DNA of 64,000 nt. Source: an uncultured Clostridia bacterium (lineage in GTDB: Bacteria; Bacillota; Clostridia; Oscillospirales; Butyricicoccaceae). Location: positions 63,169-127,168 of the forward strand of contig CAJUSB010000002.1 of NCBI GenBank assembly GCA_910589115.1. Reading direction: 5' to 3'. The notes under the pieces are model-generated. The model was not told the DNA's origin. It searched no databases and saw nothing but the letters and a program-made list of their open reading frames with translations. Position numbers and translations under genes: made by a program. This document shows, one piece after another, positions 42,551-51,885 of the stretch. The first letter of the stretch is position 1. Each line of letters starts with the position of its first letter.

Positions 42551-43019
42551 GGTAGAGGAACGAGATATCCAGCATCATCAGCGTGCTCTGGTCGGGCAGG
42601 CTGTACATACCGGTCACCAGGTTCTGAATGGACTGTCCATTCTGATAAGGTACGGGCAGAATCCCCTTTTTGTCTACATCGACCATCTGGTCCACATCGT
42701 CTACCAGGATACCCAGCTGCACATCCTCATACTCCAGCACAATCGTGCAGGAATTTTTCTGCGACACCTGCCCCAGCAGCCGCCGGAAATCCACGATCGG
42801 CACGATCAGCCCGCGCAGATTGACTACGCCGCTGATATGCTCCGGCAGCACCGGGATCAGCGTGATCCGGGTCTCGGTGATGATCTCCTTCACACTGTCG
42901 GAATGAATGCCAAAGAGTATCCCGCCTGAGCGGAAGATCAAATATTTATCGGTATCTTCAATCTGTTTCGCACTTGGCACCTCATCGGGCTGCACTGCGA
43001 ACAAAACATCTTCTGCCAT
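42540..43019 (-). CDS. cheW: Chemotaxis coupling protein CheW
   Basis: A 159-aa SH3-like coupling protein. LIFRSGGILFGIHSDSVKEIITE, HISGVVNLRGLIVPIVDFRRLLG and ILVDDVDQMV are the typical family blocks. It links receptors to CheA. A 10-residue acidic N-terminal extension is unusual but minor. The ribosome site AAAGGAG precedes ATG. Confidence 0.97.
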   Translation of the reverse strand: MAEDVLFAVQPDEVPSAKQIEDTDKYLIFRSGGILFGIHSDSVKEIITETRITLIPVLPEHISGVVNLRGLIVPIVDFRRLLGQVSQKNSCTIVLEYEDVQLGILVDDVDQMVDVDKKGILPVPYQNGQSIQNLVTGMYSLPDQSTLMMLDISFLYHAQ

Positions 43020-43092
43020 AAGCTGTAAAGCTCCTTTCCATTACTGCTGTATTAAATCCTGCCTCTGCCGCCCGCAGGGGGGGGGCAGCCCG

Positions 43093-45177
43093 TCAGCTCT
43101 GTGCAGCCGCAAAAATGCTCGCTACATCCATAATAATGCTGATCGTACCGTCACCCAGGATGGTACAGCCGGCCACGCCGTAATTCTTGATGCCGTAATC
43201 GTTGATATATGCCGGCAGGGGCTTGACAACCACCTGCTGCTGCCCAATCAGTTCATCGACAAACAGGCAGTAGGACCGCTCGCCCGATTCGACCCAAAGG
43301 ATAATGCCGTCCTCAAAGCGCTCCGCACCCTGCTCCAAATGGTAGAAGTGCTTGGCGCGGATCACCGGATAATAGTTGTCGCTGAGCTTGAGCATTTCGC
43401 CGTGCACTGCATCGTGCACGATATCTGCCTCGCTGAAACGGAAGATCTGACGGATGTAGTTGATCGGCACCGTAAAGATGGAATCGCCGACTGCAACCTC
43501 CATACCGTCCATAATCGCCATCGTGAGCGGGATTTTCAGGGTGGTCGTCATGCCCTGGCCCTTTTCACTGGTAATCGTCACGCTGCCGCCGACACTCTCG
43601 ACGTTGCTCTTGACAACGTCCATGCCCACGCCGCGGCCCGAATACTCGGTAACCTCGGTATTGGTCGAGAAACCAGGCATCAGCAGGAAATTCAGGATAT
43701 CCTTGTGTGAATAATCCATGCCCGGCAGCGCCAGCCCCTGGCGGAGCGCCTTATTCAGGATCGCCTCATCGTCTGCGCCGCGCCCGTCGTCAGTGATCTC
43801 GATAATAACCTCGCCGCCGGTGTGGCGTGCAGAGAGGATAATCTTGCCAACCGGGTTCTTACCCGCTGCAATGCGGTCGTTCACGTTCTCCTCAATACCA
43901 TGGTCCATGGAGTTGCGGACGATGTGCATGATGGGGTCGCTGATGCTGTCCACGATGGTCTTGTCAACCTCGGTATCCTCGCCGACCAGCTCCAGCACGG
44001 TCTCGCGGCTGAGCTTCTTGCTCATATCGCGGACGATGCGCTTCATCTTCTGGAAGGTCGCCGAAACCGGCACCATGCGCAGGGACATGGAGATGTCCTG
44101 AAGCTCATCGGTCAGCGAACGCAGCTGGCGCGCAGCGCCTGCAAAGTTGTCAAGCTTGAGTCCGCGCAGGTCGGGGGATGCGGTGACCATCGACTCGGTA
44201 ATAACAATTTCGCCCACAATCGCCTGGAGCGCATCCAGCTTGCCAAGGCTGACGCTGATAAGGCTTTCCTTGGCGTGCTGTGCCTGCTGCTTGCCATTCG
44301 CGCCGGAAGCCTGCTGCTGTGCAGGCGTTGGCTGGGGAGCCTTTTCCGCAGCTTTCGGGGCTGCTTCGGGCATTGCCAGGACGGGCTCCTCCTCAACAAC
44401 GACCGGTGCGGGCGCAGCCGGTGTCTTCGGCGGGAGGAAATCAAAATTCTGATAGGTGCTGACCGTCGCCGTGCCGGTAATGTGCGGCATAGCCTGCTCC
44501 CGGTCGGTCGGGTTTGCAAAACGGAGGATAAAACCCTTCTCCATAATAAAGGATGCGGTATCAGGGTTGGTATCCACATCGGCTGGCATGTAATCGAATG
44601 CAGTCACGCCCGCCTCGCGCACGGAGTTCACCAGCATGAACGCACGCAGGTTCTCCATCCCGCAGCCCTCGTCAAAGAATACCTGGAGGGCGTAGGGATA
44701 TTCGGCGCTGCCGAAATCCAGCAGGACTGCGCCGCCGGAGAGTTCTTCTTCCGCAGCGGGCGCGTCTTCTCCGCCTGCTTCGATTTTTGACTGGAAGCCA
44801 TTTACCTTTTCAAGGAAATTGTCGATATCATTAGTAGTGGGCTGGCCGTTTTCGATCTTTTCGACCTCGCCGCGGAAGAAATCGATTGCCTGGAAGATAA
44901 GGTCAAACAGATCCGGGCGGAGGCTCTCAGGGATCACATCCATCGATTTCTCACGGATAATGAAGAAAAGGTCCTCAACCCGGTGTGCAACTGTCATGAG
45001 GGAATTAAACTCCATCATCGCGGAGGAACCCTTAAAGGTATGCATGATCCGGAAAATCTCGTTGACCTCGTCCTCCGAAAAACTGCCGTTTTTCTCGGCC
45101 GACAAAACGATCTCGTCCACCTGCTCGAGCAGCGTATTCATCTCAAACAGATACGCTTCCATCATATCATTGCCCAT
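43093..45177 (-). CDS. cheA: Chemotaxis histidine kinase CheA
   Basis: A 694-aa kinase. P1 HPt carries phospho-His46 in RIMHTFKGSS. Residues 150-250 form a P2-like CheY/CheB-binding domain, followed by a Pro/Ala/Gln linker. P3 dimerisation (SVSLGKLDALQAIVGEIV), P4 ATPase with DDGRGADDEAI and YSGRGVGMDVVKSNV, and the C-terminal P5 CheW-like domain follow. It phosphorylates CheY and CheB. It is first in its operon, 90 nt downstream of a sigma-28-type promoter. The start is ATG at 45177 (a GTG two codons upstream is an alternative). Confidence 0.97.
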   Translation of the reverse strand: MGNDMMEAYLFEMNTLLEQVDEIVLSAEKNGSFSEDEVNEIFRIMHTFKGSSAMMEFNSLMTVAHRVEDLFFIIREKSMDVIPESLRPDLFDLIFQAIDFFRGEVEKIENGQPTTNDIDNFLEKVNGFQSKIEAGGEDAPAAEEELSGGAVLLDFGSAEYPYALQVFFDEGCGMENLRAFMLVNSVREAGVTAFDYMPADVDTNPDTASFIMEKGFILRFANPTDREQAMPHITGTATVSTYQNFDFLPPKTPAAPAPVVVEEEPVLAMPEAAPKAAEKAPQPTPAQQQASGANGKQQAQHAKESLISVSLGKLDALQAIVGEIVITESMVTASPDLRGLKLDNFAGAARQLRSLTDELQDISMSLRMVPVSATFQKMKRIVRDMSKKLSRETVLELVGEDTEVDKTIVDSISDPIMHIVRNSMDHGIEENVNDRIAAGKNPVGKIILSARHTGGEVIIEITDDGRGADDEAILNKALRQGLALPGMDYSHKDILNFLLMPGFSTNTEVTEYSGRGVGMDVVKSNVESVGGSVTITSEKGQGMTTTLKIPLTMAIMDGMEVAVGDSIFTVPINYIRQIFRFSEADIVHDAVHGEMLKLSDNYYPVIRAKHFYHLEQGAERFEDGIILWVESGERSYCLFVDELIGQQQVVVKPLPAYINDYGIKNYGVAGCTILGDGTISIIMDVASIFAAAQS

Positions 45178-45265
45178 AATCACTTTCCGCCTTTACTATA
45201 TATTTTCCAGAAGCATCCGGCCGCAGCCGGCTTCGGAATTGCGCTAACAAGCCTTTCATATATAT

Positions 45266-45292
45266 TTATCGACAACTCCGCAAAAAAGGTAA
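45266..45292 (-). promoter_or_regulatory. Sigma-28/SigD-like promoter of the cheA operon
   Basis: Minus strand: TTAC (45289-45292), 15 bp, GTCGATAA (45266-45273), the same layout as the fliD promoter. It would drive cheA through csrA. Confidence 0.65.
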
Positions 45293-45376
45293 GCAATGGT
45301 ATGCAAAAAAATTTACGGATTTTTTGCCGCTGCCTGCTGGCCGGAAAAATTCCGGCATTTCCAGCAATTCCCCTAT

Positions 45377-45405
45377 TTGCACTTAGGCTGCAAATCTGTT
45401 ATAAT
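45377..45405 (+). promoter_or_regulatory. Strong SigA promoter before an orphan small ORF
   Basis: TTGCAC (45377-45382), 17 bp, TATAAT (45400-45405). A consensus -10 and an AAAGGAGA ribosome site follow within 25 bp. Confidence 0.75.
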
Positions 45406-45433
45406 AAAGGAAAATACCCAAAGGAGACCTGAT

Positions 45434-45526
45434 ATGTCCATTTTTCAATATAACGCAGCCGCCATGGGCGGCCCCCCCACCCCTTCCCCGCCGATTGCGC
45501 GGCCAGCCGCCGGGCACAGGCGCTGA
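45434..45526 (+). CDS. Short ORF behind a strong promoter, 30 aa (possible gene remnant)
   Basis: MSIFQYNAAAMGGPPTPSPP and a short Arg-rich end. A good promoter and AAGGAGACCTGAT ribosome site precede it, and the frame ends after 30 codons, just before repeat cluster 7. I recognise no family. It may be the 5' stub of a gene whose body was lost when the repeat cluster arrived, or a real small protein. The Pro-rich C-terminal half is not typical of a membrane peptide. Confidence 0.35.
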   Translation: MSIFQYNAAAMGGPPTPSPPIARPAAGHRR

Positions 45527-45565
45527 CATACAAATGATACTCATGGGCATCGGAAGCTGCCGTTT

Positions 45566-45725
45566 TCTCCGCCTACGCGGCGGGCGGTCCTACGCGGACG
45601 GCGCCAAAGGGACTTGTCCCTTTGGAATCCCTTTCTCCGCTGCGGCGGGGATGGGTGCGCTGCTGCCGCTAAATCCGTACTGTTTCGCCCGCCAAAAGGA
45701 CGGCGGGCGAAACGGCAAAGGACGG
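45566..45725. repeat. GC-rich intergenic palindromic repeat cluster, copy 7
   Basis: CGGCGGGCGGTCC, CCAAAGGGAC-TT-GTCCCTTTGG, and inverted CGCCCGCC...GGCGGGCG around AAAAGGA. No gene. Confidence 0.75.
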
Positions 45726-45755
45726 TAACACTTTCTGATGCATGAGGGACCTATT

Positions 45756-45990
45756 TCAAAAAGCCAGCGGTAGGCTGGCTGTCGTGGAAATCCGTTGTTG
45801 TTAATGCGGGCTGGTTTTACGCAGGGATGCGGTACAGCCTGGCAGCAGCGGCTTACGGCAGGCAGTGCGCTATGTTTTTTGATAAGGTCTATAAAGAACC
45901 TGCCCAAAACCTCCGGGCGCTCTGTCTGGAGGCGCTGTATCCCTCCTGACAGCACACCGCAGGTTTTTGGGCGGGTCTATCTGATTTTCT
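45756..45990 (+). promoter_or_regulatory. Structured leader of the SLH surface-protein gene
   Basis: Two elements stand out: hairpin AGCCAGC/GCTGGCT (near 45763-45781) and a long-range pairing of GCCCAAAACCT (about 45902-45912) with AGGTTTTTGGGC (about 45963-45976) that encloses a further GC-rich segment. The start codon is 40 nt after it. No known riboswitch consensus was recognised. The remainder of 45727-46015 holds nothing else I can name; a promoter near TTGATA/TATAAA at about 45870-45885 is possible but weak. Confidence 0.4.
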
Positions 45991-46015
45991 TTCCCGACCA
46001 AAGGAGGACCCAGAA

Positions 46016-49000
46016 ATGCTAAAATTCAAGCCCGGGAGGCGGGCCGCGGCCTTGCTGCTCAGTGCAGTGATGTTGTTTGCCTCTGCCCAATTCACGCCGC
46101 CCGCAGTGGCTGCCAATGAATGGGTGCAGGAGTCGGTGAACAAGCTGACCAGCTGGGGCGTGATCACCGGGCGCGACGCAGGCGGTCAGCAGCTGAACGC
46201 CAACATCACCCGCGCCGAAGTCGCCGCGATGATCAACCGCGCCTATGGCTACACAGAAAAAACAGACATTCCATTTAATGACGTACCGCCATCCGCCTGG
46301 TTTGCCGATGATATTGCCATTGGCTACAATACCGGCTATTTCAGCGGCACCACCCAGAACACCGCCAGCCCGACCGGCACGCTGACGCGTGAACAGGCAA
46401 TTTCGCTGATGTCACGCAACCTGCGGCTCACGCCGCAGCCGGGCGAAGTGACCGAGTTTACCGACGGCCGCTCAATCTCCACCTGGAGTGCAGGATATGT
46501 CAAGGCGGCAGCGGGCAGCGGGCTCATCACCGGCTACGGCGACGGCACCTTCCGTCCGAAAAACGAGATCACCCGCGCCGAAATGATTAAACTGCTCGCG
46601 GATTCGCTCGGCGAGCTGGTGCAGGCAGAGGGTGTACATACGTTGGGCGGCGTTGCGGGCAACGTGACCATCAGCTCGCCCGGCGTTACCCTGCGTGACA
46701 CGACCATTGCAGGCGACCTCTACCTGACCGGCGGCGTTGGTCTGGGCGGCGTGACGCTTGAGAACGTCAACGTACTCGGGCGCATCATCATCTCGGGCGG
46801 CGGCGAAAGCGAAGCCGGCGGCGAAAGCATCGTACTGCGCAACGTTGCTGCACAGGCAATGATCGTGGACACGCTGGAAGACCAGTATCTTTCGCTCAGC
46901 GTCCAAAACGACTCGCTCATCCCCGAGGTCACGCTCAAGTCGAGCGCTTACATTGAGGACCTCTCCCGCAGCGGCATGGGCCTGCTGAACATCACAATGG
47001 ACGGCGGCACGGACCGCGATGAGGATATGTCTGTCACCGTGGCAGGCAACATCAACCGCGTGGTCAACAAGACCCCCGACTCCCATTTGATTGTTGGTAA
47101 GGGCACCGCGCAGGAGGTTGTCATTGACGAAAGCGCAGCCGACTCCACCCTGACGATTGAGAGTGACGGCGTTATTGATGATTTGCGTCTTGAGACAGGT
47201 ATCCGTGTGGATGGCGGCGGTGACATCGGCAAGCTGACAGTCAACGCGGCAGGCTCCACCACTACCATGCTGCCGGACGAAATCATTATCCGTCCTGGCA
47301 TTACCGCCAACATTGCGGGCACGGTGATGGATAGTAAGCTCGCGCAGGAATCCTCTGACGAGCCACGCATCCTGTCCGGTTATCCCAAGGCCAACGATAT
47401 CGCGCCGAACTCCATTGTCGGTGCGTTCTCCGGTAATAAGAGCGGCACCATCTATTATGCGGTTACAGCCGAACAGTACGGCCCGGTTGAGGATGATGAC
47501 ATCCTTGTTAACCCGCCGACCTACGGCCCGACCTACACCGCACGCGGACGTGTGACGCTGAATGCCTCCGATACCGAGGGCACGGCACGCATCGGCGGAC
47601 TGATCAGCGACGGTACCTATTATCTTTCTGCCGTACTGGTGGACTCACGCGATGACCGCAGCGCTATCAAGTGGGTCAAGTTCACTACCCCGGATAATAC
47701 CGTGCCTAATTTCGCTTCTGGTTATCCCGTCCTGTCTGATATTTCGGATATCGATGTACAGCTGTCGGCAATGACCAATAAAGACTGCGAAATGTATTAT
47801 GCGATTTTCCCGCGCGGCAGCGCGGCGCCGACCGCAAACAGCTTCCTGACCAACTCCCTGACCGGTGTGATTGCAAGCGGCATCTTTGACATGAAGAAGA
47901 ACACCCCGATCACCGAATGGCTGACTGGTATGCCCATTGCGGGCGGTGCAGGCAGTGTCAATGGCCTGCTGGAAGAGCAGAAGGACTACGACCTTTATCT
48001 GTGGCTGACCGACCGTGAGGGCGGGCTAAGCTCGGCAGTGCGCCGTATGCCCTTCACGACGGTAGACGTTACACCGCCGGAATTCATTACCCGGCCCTAC
48101 GTCACCAATGAAGCTGCACGCGCAGTCACACTGACCGGCTCGCTCAACGAAAATGGTACGATTTACTGGGTAGCCGTACCCGAAGGCGAGGACTACCCGA
48201 AGGCCGCAGCCAATCCGAACATTGACACCGGTGCACATGCAGTAACGGTTGTCGGTGGTACGGGCGGCGGCACCTACCGCACCGGTGAAACGGTAACCAT
48301 CGTGCCGGAAACCACGACCGATGACGTTTTCTACCGCTGGCAGGTCGAAACGGGCGGCGTAACCATCCAGATGGTCAGCCCGGACGGCGATGCAGCCGTT
48401 GCCGAGAATACCGGCACCTTCCGGATGCCCAACGAGGCGGTTTCGGTCACGGCCTACTTTATCTCTAAAGAAGACCATGAAAACGGGACCGAGAACCCCC
48501 GTCTGATCCGCGGCACGACCATCACTACCGGCACCGGCGTAGCGCTCGATAGTGAATACGCAAAACTGCAAGTGCGCAACGGGCTGAATGCTTTCAAGAA
48601 GGGCAGCGTCGCCGCACGTGAGCTGACCGACTTTAATTTCAACGTCTCCGGTCTGGAGGCGCAGACCCGCTATGATGTCTATTACGTTGCTGTGGATACC
48701 GCAGGCAACTACGGTGAAACCGTATATAAGGTAACCATAAACACGCTGGACAACATTGCACCAAAGGTAACGCAGGAATTCACACGTTTCGCCGACGGTG
48801 ACACGGTGAATACCACCCATCCCTATTCCAACACGGATATCCGGCTGATTTTCGATGAAGAAGTCACGACCAGCAACTCGACACGCAGCTTCCTGGAGCT
48901 TTATCAGGATGTTGTCGATGCACGTAATGACCCGGTCGGGCTGCAAATCGCGCAGGAAACCCTTGGCAGCGCGCTTGCAAGCAGCATCACGCTTTATACC

Positions 49001-51253
49001 GTTGGGCGCGGCACCAGTATGCCGGAACCAGTAGGCGATGATATTATTGACTTCCGCAAGGCTGTGATTTCGCTGGAGGAAGATGGGCGTATGATTATCA
49101 CCCTGCGCACGACCTCACGCCCGGATACCTGTGCGCTGCATCTGCACAGCGGCACAACCTATTTCTTCCGGTTTGTCGATATTATTGATACCTCGACTGG
49201 CCGCAACCGCATGGGGCAGACCGATCTGCCGCGCTTCACGACCATTTCGGCGCAGATTTTCCTGGAGCCCGAAAACGTCACCAAAATGAACGTTTCCGGC
49301 CTGCCGGATGCGCTGGAAGCAGATATGGCTTTCTCCCTGCGTCCAATGTCCACCTCTACGGTGGATGACAGCACCGACTGGGATATGCTGCTCTGGCTCG
49401 ATACCTCATGTGATTTTGAGATTTACCGTGCCAGCTCGCTCAACGGCCCATGGACGGCAATCAAAAACAACAACACCGGCAGCACCCGGTATTCCGTAAC
49501 GGTTTCCAGCGCGGATTCGGGTAAGTTCATCGGCCTGAGTGTTGACCCTGTACGCAACTCCTCTGATGAGGACTATCCACAGCTCAATACGTTGGTGGAA
49601 AATCGGAAGTATTACTACGCGATCCACTTCACCCAGATCGGCACGCTGACCGACCGCCGTGCATGGAATGGTGATGTGAATGCACGCGTCAATGTTGTAG
49701 CGGGCAGCTCGGTCGAGCTGGGCAGCCTGTCCATCCTCGTCCGCCGCGGCGCAGAGGAATACAATAAGGCCGTGGAAGAGGGCCGTGTTTCCGATATCGG
49801 CACGCCTACCCCGCTCAAGCTGAGCAAACCGTTCAGCGACAGCATGGCACCCAAATTCTCCAACGGTTACCCGCAGTTTGAGGTTGGCGATACGCAGGCT
49901 ATCATGAATCTCATGCTCGACCGTACCGGCACCGTGCACTATCTGGTTGCCCCGGTCGATATGGGTTCGGATGATATCCAGCGCTCACTGATTTTCACAC
50001 AGGATACCAACGGTAAGGAGGTCACCAGCGAATATCCGCTCTCTGCCGTACCAAACTCCGGTTCTGCGGGCAGCACAGTCGAATTGAACCGGCCGACCTT
50101 CCGCGAGGCCATCAACCATGACAACTACCCGAATGACCGCATCAAGAAGGGCACGCAGGTCGTCAGCACCAGCGTACTGCCCGTGCAGGTAAATGATCTT
50201 GAGCCGAATACGGACTACTTTGTCTACTTCGTGCTGGAAGGGACGGATATGATCTATTCCGATTATGTCATGCTGTACCGCTTCCGCACGCAGCCGGTCA
50301 TCCGTCCGATCCTCCGGCTGTCGCTCAACAATCCGACTGTCACCATCCTGCCTGACCGTGACTCTCAGGTACATTATCTGCTGATTGATGCCAGCAGCAA
50401 TACACTGCCCAATATCCTGAAACGTTCCTTCCGTGAAATTGCCACGGATGACTGGCTTAGCAGCAACCCCAACAGTGACATCAGCGTATTGCAGGCGCTC
50501 AACCAGAACGCACACGGCGAAGGCAGCTGCTCCCTGTTCGATGAATACGCCAGTCAGGCTGCAAAGGATGATATGGCAACCTTCATCCGCTCACTGGGCG
50601 CAGGCACACAGGTCTTTGCCGGACCGGCAAACGGTGTCAACGTAAAGCCGAGCGGCCTTGCCGTCAACTGTGACACGCAGTGGCAGCTTTCTGATATGCG
50701 CGACTATATCTTCCTGGCCGTTGGCAAAAGTGCATTGGGTACGTTGGGTTCGGGCGATGCATTCCGTGCGACCTATAACATTAACAAAGTGGATGCCGAA
50801 CCGCCGAATATCACGCAGGCCCCCAGCTCGCTGAGAGTGGAACCAAACGGACTGATTTCTGGTACGATAGAGCTGATGTTTGACGATTACCTCTATGTAA
50901 AATCCAGCACACCGGATGCCTCCGGCCTGGCAAGTACAAAGGCAATCGACCTTGCCCCGCTCATTGTTACCGGACGGCCACGTGATGACAACAATTATGT
51001 TTCCGTCAATTCGGTTGTCAGAACGAGCGGTTCCTCGATCCGTGTCGAGACTGCCGAAGGAAACGTCAATACCCCCACACGAAGCATAACAATCACAGTC
51101 AGCGGCCTGAATCAGCGCGGCTTCATTACCTTCAACTCCGCACTCTGCGACCGTTCGGGCAATACCCGCCGGCAGCCGTTAAGTATCGAAATCTGGGTTG
51201 AGAACGGTGTCGTTCAGACCAGCATTACGAAGGAATGGATGGCTGGCGGCTGA
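46016..51253 (+). CDS. Large SLH-domain surface protein with beta-helix and Ig/FN3-like modules
   Basis: A 1745-aa secreted protein. The signal peptide ends at AVA-AN (residue about 33). Three SLH repeats (about 36-200) contain WFADDIAIGYNTGYFSGT and ITRAEMIKLLADSLG. They should bind cell-wall polysaccharide. A right-handed beta-helix-like region (about 205-445) follows, with short V/I-rich rungs (GNVTISSPGVTLRDTTIAG). Then repeated Ig-like/FN3-like modules recur at least five times, with headers of the type PPEF/APKF/PNFASGYP and GTIYYAV/GTVHYLVAP. One SbsA-type Ig module (DNIAPKVTQEF) is present. No LPxTG or catalytic motif. It likely forms a stalked surface layer or adhesin. The ribosome site is AAAGGAGG. 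It diverges from cheA but lies in its own unit. Confidence 0.9.
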   Translation: MLKFKPGRRAAALLLSAVMLFASAQFTPPAVAANEWVQESVNKLTSWGVITGRDAGGQQLNANITRAEVAAMINRAYGYTEKTDIPFNDVPPSAWFADDIAIGYNTGYFSGTTQNTASPTGTLTREQAISLMSRNLRLTPQPGEVTEFTDGRSISTWSAGYVKAAAGSGLITGYGDGTFRPKNEITRAEMIKLLADSLGELVQAEGVHTLGGVAGNVTISSPGVTLRDTTIAGDLYLTGGVGLGGVTLENVNVLGRIIISGGGESEAGGESIVLRNVAAQAMIVDTLEDQYLSLSVQNDSLIPEVTLKSSAYIEDLSRSGMGLLNITMDGGTDRDEDMSVTVAGNINRVVNKTPDSHLIVGKGTAQEVVIDESAADSTLTIESDGVIDDLRLETGIRVDGGGDIGKLTVNAAGSTTTMLPDEIIIRPGITANIAGTVMDSKLAQESSDEPRILSGYPKANDIAPNSIVGAFSGNKSGTIYYAVTAEQYGPVEDDDILVNPPTYGPTYTARGRVTLNASDTEGTARIGGLISDGTYYLSAVLVDSRDDRSAIKWVKFTTPDNTVPNFASGYPVLSDISDIDVQLSAMTNKDCEMYYAIFPRGSAAPTANSFLTNSLTGVIASGIFDMKKNTPITEWLTGMPIAGGAGSVNGLLEEQKDYDLYLWLTDREGGLSSAVRRMPFTTVDVTPPEFITRPYVTNEAARAVTLTGSLNENGTIYWVAVPEGEDYPKAAANPNIDTGAHAVTVVGGTGGGTYRTGETVTIVPETTTDDVFYRWQVETGGVTIQMVSPDGDAAVAENTGTFRMPNEAVSVTAYFISKEDHENGTENPRLIRGTTITTGTGVALDSEYAKLQVRNGLNAFKKGSVAARELTDFNFNVSGLEAQTRYDVYYVAVDTAGNYGETVYKVTINTLDNIAPKVTQEFTRFADGDTVNTTHPYSNTDIRLIFDEEVTTSNSTRSFLELYQDVVDARNDPVGLQIAQETLGSALASSITLYTVGRGTSMPEPVGDDIIDFRKAVISLEEDGRMIITLRTTSRPDTCALHLHSGTTYFFRFVDIIDTSTGRNRMGQTDLPRFTTISAQIFLEPENVTKMNVSGLPDALEADMAFSLRPMSTSTVDDSTDWDMLLWLDTSCDFEIYRASSLNGPWTAIKNNNTGSTRYSVTVSSADSGKFIGLSVDPVRNSSDEDYPQLNTLVENRKYYYAIHFTQIGTLTDRRAWNGDVNARVNVVAGSSVELGSLSILVRRGAEEYNKAVEEGRVSDIGTPTPLKLSKPFSDSMAPKFSNGYPQFEVGDTQAIMNLMLDRTGTVHYLVAPVDMGSDDIQRSLIFTQDTNGKEVTSEYPLSAVPNSGSAGSTVELNRPTFREAINHDNYPNDRIKKGTQVVSTSVLPVQVNDLEPNTDYFVYFVLEGTDMIYSDYVMLYRFRTQPVIRPILRLSLNNPTVTILPDRDSQVHYLLIDASSNTLPNILKRSFREIATDDWLSSNPNSDISVLQALNQNAHGEGSCSLFDEYASQAAKDDMATFIRSLGAGTQVFAGPANGVNVKPSGLAVNCDTQWQLSDMRDYIFLAVGKSALGTLGSGDAFRATYNINKVDAEPPNITQAPSSLRVEPNGLISGTIELMFDDYLYVKSSTPDASGLASTKAIDLAPLIVTGRPRDDNNYVSVNSVVRTSGSSIRVETAEGNVNTPTRSITITVSGLNQRGFITFNSALCDRSGNTRRQPLSIEIWVENGVVQTSITKEWMAGG

Positions 51254-51297
51254 CGCTCCCACTGATCCGCATAAGAAAGAAGGAAGATTGACAACAA

Positions 51298-51702
51298 ATG
51301 CGATACGAACTTACCCCCGACCTTTTAACCGGGAATGGCCTGATTGACAGCGAACACCGCGAGCTGTTCGCACGCATTAACAAACTGCTCGACGCTTGCA
51401 GCGTCGGGCAGGGACGCACGGAGGCCGCGCCCGCGCTCAACTTCTTGCTGGATTATGTAAATACCCACTTCCAGCATGAGGAAGACCTCCAGCGCAGGGG
51501 GAACTATCCAGGGCTTGCAGCGCACCGCATGTTCCACACCGGGTACGTGCAGAAGCTCCGTGCGCTTGCAGCGGATATCCCCGCAAGCGGCGCAACCATC
51601 TCTGACCTGAGCCAGCTCAACACCCATATCGGCGTATTGATCACGCATATCAAGGTCGAAGACAAAAAGCTGGGCGCGTTCCTGCGCTCCGCTGGCCGCT
51701 GA
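51298..51702 (+). CDS. Bacteriohemerythrin
   Basis: A 134-aa four-helix-bundle O2-binding protein. The di-iron ligands are complete: His20, His57, Glu61, His76, His80, His117 and Asp122, in the classic H-HxxxE-HxxxH-HxxxxD order. Single-domain hemerythrins store or sense oxygen and are often linked to chemotaxis or oxidant response in anaerobes. It lies 44 bp after the surface-protein gene and may be co-transcribed with it. A terminator follows. The C-terminus ends at the last helix with no extra domain. Confidence 0.95.
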   Translation: MRYELTPDLLTGNGLIDSEHRELFARINKLLDACSVGQGRTEAAPALNFLLDYVNTHFQHEEDLQRRGNYPGLAAHRMFHTGYVQKLRALAADIPASGATISDLSQLNTHIGVLITHIKVEDKKLGAFLRSAGR

Positions 51703-51748
51703 CAACAGCACCCAGTAAAACAGTCCGGGCAGTATCCCGGCAGCACAA

Positions 51749-51783
51749 GGCACCGGCCCCTTTCTGTGGGCTGGTGCTTTTGC
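51749..51783 (+). terminator. Terminator after the hemerythrin gene
   Basis: GGCACCGGCCC and GGGCTGGTGC form a 10-bp stem with one G-U or mismatch, followed by TTTTG. Confidence 0.75.
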
Positions 51784-51818
51784 ATTTCATTTTATTTGGG
51801 AATTACCTGGCCGCCGCC

Positions 51819-51847
51819 TTGATAAACAGGCAAATTTGTGATAATAT
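51819..51847 (+). promoter_or_regulatory. SigA promoter of the Rpn-type gene
   Basis: TTGATA (51819-51824), 17 bp, TAATAT (51842-51847). Confidence 0.6.
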
Positions 51848-51885
51848 AAAAGCAGGGATTTTTCTGACAACGGCAGGTGATTATT

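Noticed and set aside
48026..48946. Minus-strand 306-aa frame within the surface-protein gene
   Set aside because: It is antisense to the long SLH protein, with no promoter or ribosome site.
46016..51253. Surface protein as a sortase-anchored adhesin
   Set aside because: No LPxTG motif or C-terminal anchor is seen; SLH repeats at the N-terminus explain attachment.
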